Shown here piece by piece: positions 1 to 11,230 of a stretch of DNA of 64,000 nucleotides. Location: NCBI GenBank assembly GCA_037953745.1, contig JBAKBP010004282.1, positions 1 to 64,000 of the forward strand. The letters are read 5' to 3'. A program made the position numbers and the translations under genes. Under the pieces are notes generated by a model that was not told the origin of the DNA, ran no database searches, and saw only the letters and a list, made by a program, of their open reading frames with translations. The DNA comes from Lithodes maja. Its lineage: Eukaryota > Arthropoda > Malacostraca > Decapoda > Lithodidae. Position 1 is the stretch's first letter. Every line of letters begins with the position of its first letter.

Positions 1-2295
1 GGGTGTATAGGGGTATTGGAGGGGGTCTGTCTGATCATTATGTAGTGGTAGCTAAGGTTAGGATACAAAAGAAGTGGGTGAGGAGAGCTGGAGGGAGGCG
101 AGAGGAGGGTGGAATGGTGAGGAGGGTGGAGAGGTTGCAGGAGGAGGAAGTCCGGGAGGAGTACAGGAGAGCAGTGGAAAGATGACTAGGTGGGTTCGAC
201 CTGGAAGTTATGGAGGAAGTGGAGGAGATGAGCAAGGTGTTTAAGGATGAGATCTGTGCAGCATGTGAGGAGGTATGTGGAGTGAGGAGAAGAGGGAGGG
301 GAGTGAAAGGTACAGCATGGTGGACAGAAGAGGTACGAATAGCTGTGGAAGAAAATAAGAAAGCATATAGAGAGTGGTTGGGTAGTAGAGGGAATGAAGA
401 TTCCGAGAGACAGAAACGAGCGAGGTACGTGGAGAGTAAGAGGGTGGTGAAGAGAGTAGTGAAGGAAAGTAAGAGAAGAGTAGATGAGGAATTTGGAAGG
501 AATCTGAGTGTAAAATGGAGGGAGAGTAAGAAACTGTTCTGGAAAGAAGTCAAGAAAGTTAGGGAAGGTAGCAAGGGAAACAGTAAGGGTGTGAAAGATA
601 AGAATGGGAGAATGCTAGCCGAGAAGCAAGAGAGAGTCGAAAGATGGAGGGAGTACTTCAGTGAGTTGCTAAATGTAAGGAATGAAGAGCCAGCAAACAT
701 AGCTGGATATGGTATGGGAGGGAGAAGAAGAGAAGTAGTGGAGGAGGAGGTGGGGATCAGGAGGTCAGAAGTGTGGGAAGCCATGAAAAGAGTGAAGTTG
801 GGGAAAGCAACAGGAACAGATGGAGTGTGTGGGGAAATGGTTGAGGTATGGTGGTGAGATAGTGATAGAATGGGTATGGAAAATGTGCAAACTAGTATGG
901 CAGAAGGGGTGCACCCGATAACTGGAAGACTGGCATAATAGTCCCCCTATATAAGGGCAAAGGGGAAAGAGGAGTGAGTGGTAACCACCGAGGAATATGT
1001 CTTCTAAGCGTAGTAGGGAAGGTATACAGTAGGGTAGTGATTGAGAAAGTGAGAGCGAGAACGGAGAAATGGATAGGCGACGAGCAGGGAGGTTTTAGGA
1101 AGGGAAGAGGATGTGTAGATCAGATGTTTACCCTGAATTGTGTTGTGGAGAAGAAACAAAAGGTGTATGTTGCCTTTATGGACTTGGAGAAGGCCTATGA
1201 CAGAGTGGATAGAGAAGGTTTGTGGAAAGTACTTAGAATATACGGAGTAGAGGGCAAGTTGCTGAAAGCAGTGAAGAGCATGTATGAGGTTGCAAAGGCG
1301 GCAGTACGTGTGGAGAGTGAGCAGAGCGAGTTCTTTGACCTGAATGTTGGTTTGAAACAGGGGTGTGTGATGTCCCCGTGGTTGTTTACTGTATATATGG
1401 ATGGAGTCATGAAAGAAATACTATCAAGAGCAGTGGATGTTGGTGTATCGCTGAAAAGGGAGGGAGTTGAGTGGAAGCTACCTATACTGCTGTTTGTGGA
1501 TGATACAGTTCTGATGAGTGATAATGAATGGGAGTTTCAGGGTCTGGTAAATGAGTTTGGAACAGTGTGCGAAAAACGGAATTTGAAGGTAAATGCGGGG
1601 AAGAGCAAGGTTATGGTCTTCGAAAGGGGTGAGGTCACAGAGTGTGAGGTGAAGCTGAACGGTCAGGCTATGGAGATCGTCAACTCTTTTAAGTATCTGG
1701 GCAGTGTGTTGATTAAAGATGGGACTATGGATGAAGAAGTGCGGGAGAGGGTACAACAGGGGAAGAGGGTTGTAGGAACGCTAAAAGCAGTAACAAGAAA
1801 TAGGGTGGTCAGTATGGAAGTGAAGAAGTCCTTGCATGACAGTGTGGTAATCCCGACATTGACTTACGGAAGCGAAGCATGGACGTTGGTTGAGAGACTC
1901 AGACCAAGAGTGAGAGCAGTGGAAATTAATTACTTAAGGAGTGCATGCAGAGTTACATGGAGGGATAGACAGACTAATGAGGAAGTAAGAAGGAGGTGTG
2001 GTGTGGAGGTAGATGTGCTGGAAAGTGTGAAAAGGAACAACTTGAGATGGTTCGGCCATATGGAACGTATGGAAAGCGAGAGAATGACTAAGAGGGTGTA
2101 CGAGAGCGAGGTGGAGGGACAGAGAGGGAGAGGTAGACCGAATGAGAGGTGGAAGGATGGAGTGAGGAAGTACATGAACGAAGGCGGTGCTGGTTGTGGG
2201 GAGGGGCGTCGACTGACTGGGGACAGAAGTGCATGAGGGCGGTTCGTTCATGGCCACCCCTTCGGGGATCACGGCGTCAGGCAATAGATAGATAT
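1..2295 (+). mobile_element. RTE-like LINE, copy 1 (5' end outside window, decayed)
   Basis: 3' part of a non-LTR retrotransposon running into the window from the left. It carries the end of the endonuclease domain, the linker, the whole reverse transcriptase and the C-terminal tail, then a short 3' UTR and a (ATAG)n-type tail, GCAATAGATAGATATA, at about 2281-2295. The same end is seen on the minus-strand copies at 43189 and 55476. The tail abuts the GGTTAGG satellite directly. Assignment to the RTE group rests on the endonuclease plus RT arrangement, the C-terminal FGHMERM and GRGRP motifs and the short tandem-repeat tail. The exact clade is inference. Confidence 0.85.
3..2236 (+). pseudogene. 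Endonuclease/reverse transcriptase ORF of RTE-like LINE copy 1, broken
   Basis: The reading frame starts inside the endonuclease domain (SDHYVVVAKV, the conserved SDH motif). It is broken at 183-185 by TGA where the sister copy at 51842-53194 has CGA, a CpG-type transition. It continues in frame to about 840, where an extra G (ATGGTTGAGG against ATGTTGAGG) shifts the frame. Further changes near 900-925 follow before the RT resumes at 974 (GNHRGICLLS). RT motifs are GFRKGRGC, FMDLEKAYDRV, LKQGCVMSPWLF and an altered catalytic box, FVDD at about 1492-1503 instead of FADD in the other copies. A TGG to TGA change ends the frame at 2234-2236, before the usual GHPFGDHG terminus. Clearly non-functional. 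Confidence 0.85.
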
Positions 2296-3512
2296 AGGTT
2301 ACTTTTCCGTAGTTGACAGGTGATGTTCGAATTCCGATTTTTTGAGTGTATATTTGGATTCGTCACGTCGTTGCGATTCCAACGGTATATAAATTTGATT
2401 TTTTTATTTTGGGCATTTTCTTAGCCCAATGAGCTTCTTTTAGGTTAGGTTAGGTTACTTTTCCGTGAGGTTAGGTTAGGTTAATTTTTCGTGAGGTTAG
2501 TTTAGGTTTGGTTACTTTTACGTGAGGTTAGGTTGGGTTAGGTTACTTTTCCGTGAGGTTAGGTTAGGTTATTTTTCCGTAAGGTTAGGTTAGGTTCGGT
2601 TACTTTTCTGCAGTTGACAGGTGATGTTCGAATTTCGATTTGTTTAGTGTATGTTTGGATTCGTCACGTCGTTGCGATTCCAACGGTATATATATTGAGT
2701 TTTTTTATTTTGGGCGTTTTTGGGGCCCAATATGCCAGTCAAAATTTCGGCACTAGACAGGTGATGTTCGAATTTCGATGTTGTTTAAAGTATACTTGTA
2801 TTCGTCACGTCGTTGCGATTCAAACGGTATATATTGTATATTGATTTTATTTTATTTTGGGCATTTTTTTTTACCCGATGAGCTTCTTTTAGGTTAGTTT
2901 AGGTTAATTTTCCGTGAGGTTAGGTTAGATTAGGTTAATTTTCCGTGAGGTTAGGTTAGGTTAGGTTACTTTTTCGTGAGGTTAGGTTAGGTTAGGTTAC
3001 TTTTCTATGAGGTTAGGTTAGGTTACTTTTCCGTGAGGTTAGGTTAGGTTATTTTGCGTGAGGTTAGGTTAGGTTAGGTTATTTTGCGTGAGGTTAGGTT
3101 AGGTTAGGTTACTTTTCCGCAGTTGACAGGTGATGTTCGAATTTCTATTTTTTTGAGGGTATATTTGGATTCGTCCCGTTGTTGCGATTCCAACGGTATA
3201 TATATTGATTTTTTTATGTTGGGCATTTTTTTGGCCCAATGAGCTTCTTTTAGGGTAGGTTAGGTTACTTTTCCGTTAGGTTAGGTTAGGGTAGGTTACA
3301 TTTTCGTGAGGTTAGGTTAGGTTAGGTTACTTTTCAGTGAGGTTAGGTTAGGTTTGGTTACTTTTCCATGAGGTTAGGTTAGGTTAGGTTATTTTTCCGT
3401 GAGGTTAGGTTAGGTTAGGTTACTTTTCCGCAGTTGACAGGTGATGTTAGAATTTCGATTGTTTAGGGTATATTTGGATTCGTCACGTCGTTGCGATTCC
3501 AACGGTATATAT
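2290..3512 (+). repeat. GGTTAGG-rich composite satellite, left block
   Basis: Tandem array alternating two kinds of unit. One is a ~26-bp monomer built of two or three GGTTA units plus ACTTTTCCGTGA. The other is a ~150-bp unit starting CAGTTGACAGGTGATGTTCG, with an inner CGTCACGTCGTTGCGATTCC and a GGCATTTTTTTGGCCCAATG stretch. TTAGG is the arthropod telomere repeat, but here it is interrupted every ~26 bp. This is therefore a telomere-like satellite, not a telomere. Short frames inside the array are satellite translations, not genes. Confidence 0.9.
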
Positions 3513-4004
3513 TATAGGTTTGACTCCTGTAAGGAGATAAAGAAAACCTAATATTTAGTAGTGGCCCCGTAATCATTGACGAACATGCCTATTACATAAG
3601 GCATCCTCTTCAAACACTAATCCGCCGTAGTTTGAATCTACCGCGCAGAGCATTTAAATCTGAGGAGCCTTCATCATGAGCGCACGCGACCTCACTCATG
3701 GCTTCAGTCATTATGAATTGGGTTCTCACTACGAAAAAACTTCGTAAAAAATAAAAAAGAAAAAGAAAATAAGAATAACTATCCAATAAGCTTTCCATCA
3801 TATCGTGGATGTACTTGTGTGGATCTTTGACCAAACGCTGATTCAGGCGTCATTCTTCCTTCACTGACATATCAAGTAAACCAAAATCCTTAATACATCA
3901 ACGAATGGGAAGGGGATGGTCGGGAGGGCCCCAGTCGTCAATGATTACGGGGCCACTACTAAATATTAGGTTTTCTTTATCTCCTTACAGGAGTCAAACC
4001 TATA
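3513..4004. mobile_element. 492-bp foldback element with 69-bp terminal inverted repeats (P1)
   Basis: The sequence at 3513-3581 (TATAGGTTTGACTCCTGTAA through GTGGCCCCGTAATCATTGAC) is repeated in inverse at 3936-4004. The interior from about 3590 to 3860 is the reverse complement of the right end of the larger neighbour (about 16190-16470). P1 therefore looks like an internally deleted, non-autonomous relative of that element. It lies in the satellite at a GGTATATAT sequence. No intact ORF is present. Confidence 0.75.
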
Positions 4005-4269
4005 ATTTATTAGTGGCCCCTCCATCATTGACGAACATGCCTGATTTCTAAGACTGGAGGGGGACATTCGTAATCATATCATAACTCTAGAAAAGCAGAT
4101 AATCAAACAACCACATAGTATTCTTACTTTTGTAAAAAAGAGATATTCGGGTGCATAAACTTTATACAGCCTAAATCTTCAAAAAGGGGTACAAGCAGGA
4201 GCGTGCTTCAAAGAAGCCTGCTTGAAAAAGGGTTAACTCTGAGACTCTGTGCACAGATCTGCTAGTTAA
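4005..4269. other. 3' flank of the DIRS-like element
   Basis: Contains the left 30-bp inverted end (from 4013) and about 220 bp of unassigned sequence up to the TTAA used by the first MITE. No coding signal was seen. Confidence 0.5.
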
Positions 4270-4364
4270 CCCGGGAACTGCGGGGAGACTCTTAAGAGTT
4301 CCCCCGGCGGACTGCGGGAAGACTCTTGAGAGTAAGTAAAACAAAAAATCAACTTTTGACATCG

Positions 4365-4399
<35 letters not shown>

Positions 4400-4893
4400 T
4401 TTTTTTTTTTGGCCCCTGGGCCATGCAAAATCTCAGTCCTCTACCTCCCCTCCTTCCCCACTTTCCTCCTCTCCTTCAGTTATCACCTATTTTCCCTATT
4501 ATTCCCTTATTCTGAGGTATATTTTCGTGCTAACATTAGCGAGTTGCAAGCAGGGTGTTGTCATCACTGATGGCAAGCGAGTGCAAGAGAGAGAGAGAGA
4601 GTATCGATCGACTGTGTCTCAGTGGCCTTGGGGGAAATTGGCGGGAAAGCAGTTTGCCTCACCCATACATTATACAACTCGCGGGCTATATCTCCGATTT
4701 TGACCATCCAAACGCTGTTTTCACTCGTTTTATTGGTGTTTCAGGTTAATACCTTTATAATCAACCCATAATAGGCGCATATGGATAATTATTAATGCTA
4801 TTAATGGTACAATGAATATTTTAGTGACGGAAACACCTCAAATACGCCAGCACAGGGGGACGTTTCCAATTACCCCCATGCGCACTTGTTAGG
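4270..4893 (+). mobile_element. TTAA-flanked MITE family 1, copy a
   Basis: Non-autonomous DNA transposon. It starts CCCGGGAACTGCGG next to TTAA (4266-4269) and ends GCGCACTTGTTAGG next to CTAA (4894-4897), a mutated target duplication. The family shares a core: paired GACTGCGGGAAGACTCT motifs near the left end, a long A/T homopolymer junction, GGCCCCTGGGCCATGC, an AG-dinucleotide run and TATCGATCGA. TTAA target duplications are the hallmark of piggyBac-type transposases, so mobilisation by such an enzyme is inferred. This copy has the TTGTTAGG right-end variant. Confidence 0.85.
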
Positions 4894-5069
4894 CTAAGAA
4901 GGCACCCCACTTAAAGTAAGTGGTGAAAACTAAAAACTTATAAGTTTACGTCATGTGCACATATAAACCCCATTAACCTAACAAGTGCGCATGGGGGTAA
5001 TTGGAAACGTCCCCCTGTGCTGACGTATTTGAGGTGTTTCCGTCACTAAAATATTCATTGTGCCATTAA

Positions 5070-6667
5070 CCCGGGAGCTGCGGGAAGACTCTTAAGAGTT
5101 CCCCCGGCGGACTGCGGGAAGACTCTCTGGAGTAAGTAAAACTAAAAATAAACTTTTTACATCGAATTTTTTTTTTTTTTTTTTTTTTTGGCCCCTGGGC
5201 CATGCAAAATCTCAGTCCTCTACCTCCCCTCCTTCCCCACTTTCCTCCTATTCCTCAGTTATCACCTATTTTCCCTATTATTCCCTTATTCTGAGGTATA
5301 TTTTCGTGCTAACATTAGCGAGTTGCAAGCAGGGTGTTGTCATCACTGATGGCCATCGAGTGCAAGAGAGAGAGAGAGAGTATCGATCGACTGTGTCGCA
5401 GTGGCCTTGGGGAAAATGGGCGGGAAGGTAGCTTGCCTCACCCATACATTATACAACTCGCGGGCTATATCTCCGATTTTGACCATCCAAACGCTGTTTT
5501 CACTCGTTTTATTGTTGTTTCAGGTTAATACCTTTATAATCAACCCATAATAGGCGCATATGGATAATTATTAATGCTATTAATGGTACAATGAATATTT
5601 TAGTGACGAAAAACCTCAAATACAGTCGACGCTCGATTTAACGGACCCCGATACAACGGATTTCGGATTTAACGGACTCTGTCCATAGCCGGACAATGGA
5701 CCCAGCAACGGACAAAGTCCGTTGCTCGAAAAAAAATTGGAGCAAAGTCCGTTGCTCTATCTATTTATCTCTCTAATGCACTACCTAAATCCCTTATACA
5801 TTAACATAACTATGTCTTATTTGGACTTTTTGTAATCTTTGAATCATTTCTAATGTGATGGAATTGAAAAATATAATATCCTTCCAGCACATAGATAAAT
5901 AATAAATAAGATAGTCAACAAAATATTTCAACTCTCCCCTCCGTGCGAGCAGAGATGGTAGATTTACGTTTGATAGATTTTTTGTTTTGTTTTTTTCCCT
6001 CGATATACACTCTCTTTCTATCTATCTATCTCTCTAATGCACTACCTAAATCCCTTATACATTAACATAACTATGTCTTATTTGGACTTTTTGTAATCTT
6101 TGAATCATTTCTAATGTGATGGAATTGAAAAATATAATATCCTTCCAGCACATAGATAAATAATAAATAAGATAGTCAAAGAAATATTTCAACCCTCCCC
6201 TCCGTCTATGCGCCGAGCTTCCCAGACGGGAGATTTACGTTTGATAGATTTTTGTTTTTTTTTGTTCCCACGGTATACACAAAATGATGGGGAAATATTA
6301 TAACATGTTTTTAATTGACATTTGTGTCGTTTTTGCTGATTATGAGTTGGTGGAAAAAATGTCTTTAATTCTATCATATCGGAAATGATTCACAGATTAT
6401 ATAGAGACCAAATAACATACACTTTTAAGTGTGTTCAATAGTTTTGCATTATCAATAGGGTGTAGCACAAGGCTTATCAACATTATCACAGTAACGGGGT
6501 CGGGGTTGAGGCGGGACGGGGAGGGGAGGGAGTAGGCCTACAGAGGAGGGGATATCCTTCCCTTTTTTTTTTTTTTTTTTTTTCTCCATGTGAAATTTAT
6601 TATATCAATGACAAATAAGACCTTTATTATGTTTTCAGGGACAGTACAGCACAACGTGTCCCTCAAT

Positions 6668-6714
<47 letters not shown>

Positions 6715-6854
6715 AAATACGAAGGCAATTTTCCAGCTACGGACTTTTTCCAGCAACTGACTCGGTCTCCCCCCTATTAGTCCGTTAAATCGAGCGTCGA
6801 CTGTACGTCAGCACAGGGGGAGGTTTTCATTTACCCCCGTGCGCACTTCAGAGG
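5070..6854 (+). mobile_element. TTAA MITE family 1, copy c, nested in copy b
   Basis: Starts CCCGGGAGCTGCGGG after TTAA 5066-5069 and ends GCGCACTTCAGAGG before TTAA 6855-6858. The target is the internal TTAA of copy b. It is itself split at a TA dinucleotide by the pogo-like MITE at 5623-6803. It carries the TTCAGAGG right-end variant. Confidence 0.85.
5623..6803. mobile_element. pogo/Tigger-like MITE with TA target duplication, nested in copy c
   Basis: Terminal inverted repeats of at least 23 bp: CAGTCGACGCTCGATTTAAC at 5623 and its inverse ending at 6803. They are flanked by TA at 5621-5622 and 6804-6805. Removing it restores the family-1 sequence CAAATACGTCAGCAC. CAG ends with a TA duplication are typical of pogo/Tigger elements (Tc1/mariner superfamily). 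The interior is a ~261-bp tandem duplication (about 5771-6010 and 6032-6276) plus T- and A-homopolymers (about 6565-6585 and 6669-6710). No transposase frame is present. Confidence 0.85.
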
Positions 6855-7391
6855 TTAATAGCATTAATACTTATCCATATGCGCCTATTATGGGTTGATT
6901 ATAAAGGTATTAACCTGAAACAACAATAAAACGAGTGAAAACAGCGTTTGGATGGTCAAAATCGGAGATATAGCCCGCGAGTTGTATAATGTATGGGTGA
7001 GGCAAGCTGCTTTCCCGCCAATTTCCCCCAAGGCCACTGAGACACAGTCGATCGATACTCTCTCTCTCTCTCTTGCATTCGCTTGCTATCAGTGATGACC
7101 ACACCCTCCAACCGGATTTCTAATGTTAGCACGAAAATATACCTCAGAATAAGGGAATAACAGGGAAAATAGGTGATAACTGAAGGAGAGGAGGAAAGTG
7201 GGGAAGGAGGGGAGGTAGAGGACTGAGATTTTGCATGGCCCAGGGGCCAAAAAAAAAAAATACAAATAACTTTTTTTTTTTTTTTTTTTTTTCGATGTCA
7301 AAAGTTGATTTTTGTTTTCACTCACTCTTAAGAGTCTCCCCGCAGTCCGCCGGGGGAACTCTTAAGAGTCTCCCCGCAGTTCCCGGGTTAA

Positions 7392-7775
7392 CTAGTGGAT
7401 ATATTCCTAAAAATATAACCAAACATAAATTGATTCTTGTACATTCGTAGAAGTACTGAACTCGTGTACTTATGCAGAAGTAATTACTTCAAAAGTAAAA
7501 GTCGTAGTTGCAACTACCGAGATTTCTCAAAAATCTATTGCTTCACAGCCAAAGCTACTTACAACAAGAATTGTTGTAACACTACTATTGGCCTTTAGCA
7601 CAATTTCCTGCAATGAATACTACAGAGAAATTTTATAATACAATGCCTACAACCAGTATCACAGCTCGTATCCGAACACATACTCCGGAGGGGTCTAGGG
7701 TGTCCTAATGTCACACTGACTGCACCCTCCCCCCCTTTTTCTTGAAATTAAACAAAACGTGACTAAAAGGGCCAC
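7392..7775. other. Region downstream of the recombinase, no gene seen
   Basis: Unassigned non-coding sequence of the DIRS-like element between MITE copy b and the end of the tyrosine recombinase frame. It includes a C-rich run near 7725-7736. Confidence 0.4.
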
Positions 7776-8736
7776 CTAGACCCTCTGCCGTAAAGCTATA
7801 CATGGCAAGGAAGGTTTGTCCAGAGCTACTGAAAGGTATCGAGGCAAAAACTCCTGATTAGAGGCCCACAACTGTGTGCACGTAATAACTTCCACCGAAA
7901 GATTATTAAGGAAACGTAAAGAGGCTGTCCCCTTGCGTAAATCGTGGGTCTTACCCACAACGCCGGGATTCTTCTCTTTAAAGTCCTCGACCAAGAGAGA
8001 AGCCAGTGTACGCTCCATCAAGCGTTCACCCGAATTTGCGACCCATAAAGCACCCTGGTGATTTAGAGGTGCCACTCTTAAATATTTGGTTAGAGCTTGC
8101 ACTGTGCAAAAAAGATGGTGCACTTTTCCCCTGTTTAACGCCGGCACCGTGAACTCTGAAAACACGTGTTCACTGTGCTCAATCTTGGCTATGAATCCTG
8201 GGGAAGGTACAATGTGAATACACTCATGAAGCCTATCAAACCTGAGGCAATTAGGTGCGTTGCTCATCGCCGCCAGCTCAGATACTCTGTTCCCGGTAGC
8301 CAAAGCCATAAGGAATACTGCCCTTTTGTAAAATCTGCAGTCTTTGGTACATACGGGAACGAGAATAACGACGATGCTTTGTCCAGAGACCATGTAGGCC
8401 TGAGCTGACGGGGAGGTGGGCGGAGTTTAAAACCTGCCCACATAAATCACTTTCAGATAAATGTTTCTGCATGAACAGATAAATTAAATAATAAACAACC
8501 AACGCCACCGAGGGCACAGTTTGTTTTGTTCTAAGAATCCGAGACGTAAAAGCTTGCCAATGCGATTGAAACTGTCGCTTTGTAGACTGGGTATATTGAT
8601 TCGTGAATATCTTGGTCACATCGCTACCATATGGTGCTAGCCACTTGGCCTCCTGAATGTCCAAAATGAACAAGTCCGCGAGGTTTCTAGGTTGCCAATT
8701 GTGTTCTAAGTGGAACAACCCGACCAGGAGTGACAC
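7776..8736 (-). pseudogene. Tyrosine recombinase (DIRS-type integrase), frameshifted
   Basis: This enzyme would integrate circular cDNA by site-specific recombination. Two overlapping minus-strand frames join it. The upstream one (8736 to about 8390) has the N-terminal core-binding type sequence (STKRQFQSHWQAF). The downstream one (8393-7776) has the catalytic domain. Visible catalytic residues are Arg in ATGNRVSEL, His and Arg in THDLRK, the Trp of QLWASNQ in the usual His/Trp place, and the nucleophile Tyr in FLPRYL. A frameshift near 8390 separates the two parts, so this copy is inactive, although the catalytic set is complete. Confidence 0.75.
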
Positions 8737-8929
8737 TGGGTGCGGGCATCACGTGTTCAAATGCTGATACCACACTGCGCCGGCCACAGGGGCGCGATTA
8801 GCGAGACTACGCCTCGCCAATCCTGTAGTTTGTTGACTACGTGGCACATTAGAGACGCGTCTGGCGGCGGAAAATAGATAAATGGAACTCAACCTGTTCT
8901 CGTCCGTCATCAGAGCGTCAGGTCCGCCC

Positions 8930-9440
8930 GCCGGCGTTATCGTCCGGCGGGTGAGGTACAGTGGGAGTTTGTGAGTCTTCTCAGACACAAACAAATCCAC
9001 TTGTGGATGGTAATGCTCCGCACACGCAAGAGCGCCCATTCTACTGTTGTGCTTTGTCGCTGAGACAGAGCGTCTGCCCAGACGTTTGCTATGCCTGGGA
9101 GATAAGATGCGTGAAGATGAATGTCCAGCCTGTTGGCTAGTATAAAAATCTTTTCTGACACGTTTAGCCACTTCCGAGATCTCATTGACCCTTGTTTCTG
9201 ATTACAGTGAACCGCATTCAGATTGTCCATTCTGAAGGCCACCGACTTGCCCCGTAAAGCAGAGCCGTGAGCCTGAAGGACAGATAAGGGGACTAGTAAG
9301 TCTTTGACATTGATGTGGAAGATTTCTAAATAGGACCAAAACCTTTGACCCTGATGCCCGAGGTGTGACTAAAAGCCCCAACCTATCATTCCTGACGCAT
9401 CCATGTCCACCCATACCGACGGCGGAGGAGAGGTTCATGA
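8930..9440 (-). pseudogene. RNase H domain of DIRS-like retrotransposon, frameshifted
   Basis: Read on the minus strand, three frames together give an RNase H fold of the DIRS type: DMDASGMIGWG (first Asp, near 9415), FRMDNLNAVH (second acidic block, about 9235) and YLPGIANVWADALS (last Asp block, about 9060). At least two frameshifts lie between about 9370 and 9240. The domain would degrade the RNA strand of the RNA/cDNA hybrid. It lies immediately upstream of the recombinase in transcription order, as in DIRS elements. Confidence 0.65.
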
Positions 9441-9699
9441 CATGACTGCGTGCAACATTTCTCTCGTCGCCCAAACCGCTAGTAAGTTGTGTAATAACGT
9501 TGGGATAGGCCATACTATCCCCGCCGGTAATAGTGGGAAAAATTTGTTGCCCTCCCAGACTAAACGTTAGATTTACAACCGGCCCAACTTCACAGTTAGC
9601 TGAACCCAGTTGAGAGAACCGACTAGAGATTCCCAAAGTCTCTGTGTCGTAGTCAGACTGTGGAGAAACATAAACAGTTTTTGTGAAATCTGTTTCGAG

Positions 9700-9940
9700 T
9701 GTCCACACTCTGACTCAGAGTGAGAGAAGCTGTGTCCTCGACCAGCCCTATCCCCTGAAATACTCGTGGGGGAACAAGGGTTTGACTTTTACTAAGTTGA
9801 CCTTGAATCCTAGAGATTTGAGATGGTTTAACGTAACGTAGACAATGAATGATGCGTAACTATTCTGTTTCTGCCACCACCAGGTAGTCGCCCCGATACC
9901 ACCATACCCTGATCTCTTGTTCTAACAAGGGCATCAGGGC
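9700..9940 (-). pseudogene. Stump of DIRS-like reverse transcriptase
   Basis: Only the C-terminal part of the RT can be recognised. On the minus strand near 9910-9780 one frame reads YRGDYLVVAETE, a degenerate YxDD active-site box, followed by a HLKSLGFKVNL-like sequence typical of the region after the box. The fingers and the first half of the palm are missing: gag-like sequence ends within about 30 bp upstream. An internal deletion of the RT N-terminus is therefore inferred. Confidence 0.5.
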
Positions 9941-11230
9941 TTGCGGGGACCTTGCTTGAATGCTTGTGCCAAATTGAAAACAGTCTTCCAAACTGCTGGT
10001 GAAATCAAAGAAAGAATTAGAACTGGAGACAGAACTACTTGGCTTGCAATACGGTCAAGAAGTTTCTTCACTAAGAACATCCTCAGATCCTGCCTTGCTC
10101 GAACTGCCTCTAATAAGGCCGTCCGAATATCTCCTAAAGACTTGGAAGGAAGCCTGGAGAAGCAAGAGCCGGGAAAGTTCAATGGCTTTCCTGACTTCCG
10201 CGGCTTCTATTGCCTGAGAAGAGCATAACAGAGACTTTGTTACTTGCTGGGAACCATATATAGCGAAAACAGTTTAAACGCTTTTCCTCTTAACCTAAAC
10301 TCGCGGTCTTGGTAAGCTGGGGAAGGCGTGCTAAAGGGAGCTTATAATTCGCACAAATTGATTATTTGGGGGATGGCAGCCAAGCAGAGGGGACTCCGCC
10401 GGCACCAAAAACTGGAAGAGAGAACCAAGAATGGCGGTCTGGAGGGATTTGGTGGGAAGAATAAGTCATGGTCATAATAACTTGGAATGTCCTTAGTATG
10501 AACATCCAAACATTTCCGTAACATTGCTACCCCTGACTCATCCGGCCCGTATAAAAGAGGCATAGCTCCTGTTTTTTTACTGGCGCCTTGTCTAAAGGAA
10601 GGGGAGATATGTCTGATATGATTCGCACAGTGGAAGTAGTGAAAGCCGCTGTGCCTGGCACATTGGAAATTGGATCTGACACAAGAGGATGGTTAGGTAT
10701 TTTAGCTAAAGCAAAGGATGTAGCCAGAGGTCGCACATTCGTCGACATCGCGGGATCTCCCGTATCAAAAGGAGTTTCCGGTGTAGGGCCAAAGAACCTA
10801 TTAAGTGCATTCAAAAGTAGTCCATCAATCTCTTCCGCCGGTACATACCTAGCCGATGACGAACTCCGTGGAGATTCGACAGTACCCTGAGAGTCGCCTA
10901 GAAGGTGACTGGACTCTTCAACCTCCATCTCTGAGACCAGAGATTGTTGTTCTTCATCCGTTAAGTCTGGCTTATCATGGGCAGATCCCGCCGAAGCCGG
11001 GACCTCCACATGTTGCCATGTTAAAACTGGGATAGAAGATGGTACATCGGCATCCCGGTGGACGTCAACACTAGTTGAGCCACAAAGGGATATGTTCTGT
11101 CCTGCCAGGACTGTGAGTATCGCCATACACCTTGGCTGTGGCTGTCCCTCGCTTGCGAGCTCGGTATACTCTCTGAATGGGAGCCCTCGTCCGAGTCCCG
11201 TAAAGGTTTATGATAATTAAAAGCTCCCAT
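9934..11230 (-). pseudogene. gag-like ORF1 of the DIRS-like element, broken
   Basis: A chain of minus-strand frames with biased, protein-like composition: about 11230-11021, 11126-10527 (199 residues, acidic and serine-rich, with EEQQSLVSEMEVEE), 10563-10342 and 10182-9934 (RTALLEAVRARQDLRMFL, helical). Their position upstream of RT, RNase H and recombinase is that of gag in DIRS elements. I do not recognise a specific gag domain, so the assignment rests on position. Frameshifts separate the pieces. Confidence 0.45.

Larger units (their letters stand above)
4977..7387 (-). mobile_element. TTAA MITE family 1, copy b, split by copy c
   Basis: Inverted copy between TTAA at 4973-4976 and TTAA at 7388-7391. 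Its right end (CCTAACAAGTGCGCATGG) runs 4977-5065. It then stops at its own internal TTAA (5066-5069) and resumes at 6859 with TAGCATTAAT, ending at CCCGGG 7382-7387. The interruption is copy c. With the insertion removed, the element is about 620 bp, the usual family length. Confidence 0.85.

Noticed and set aside
2290..3512. True telomere
   Set aside because: TTAGG units are interrupted every ~26 bp and embedded in longer units, and the array continues beyond a transposon block into ordinary sequence.
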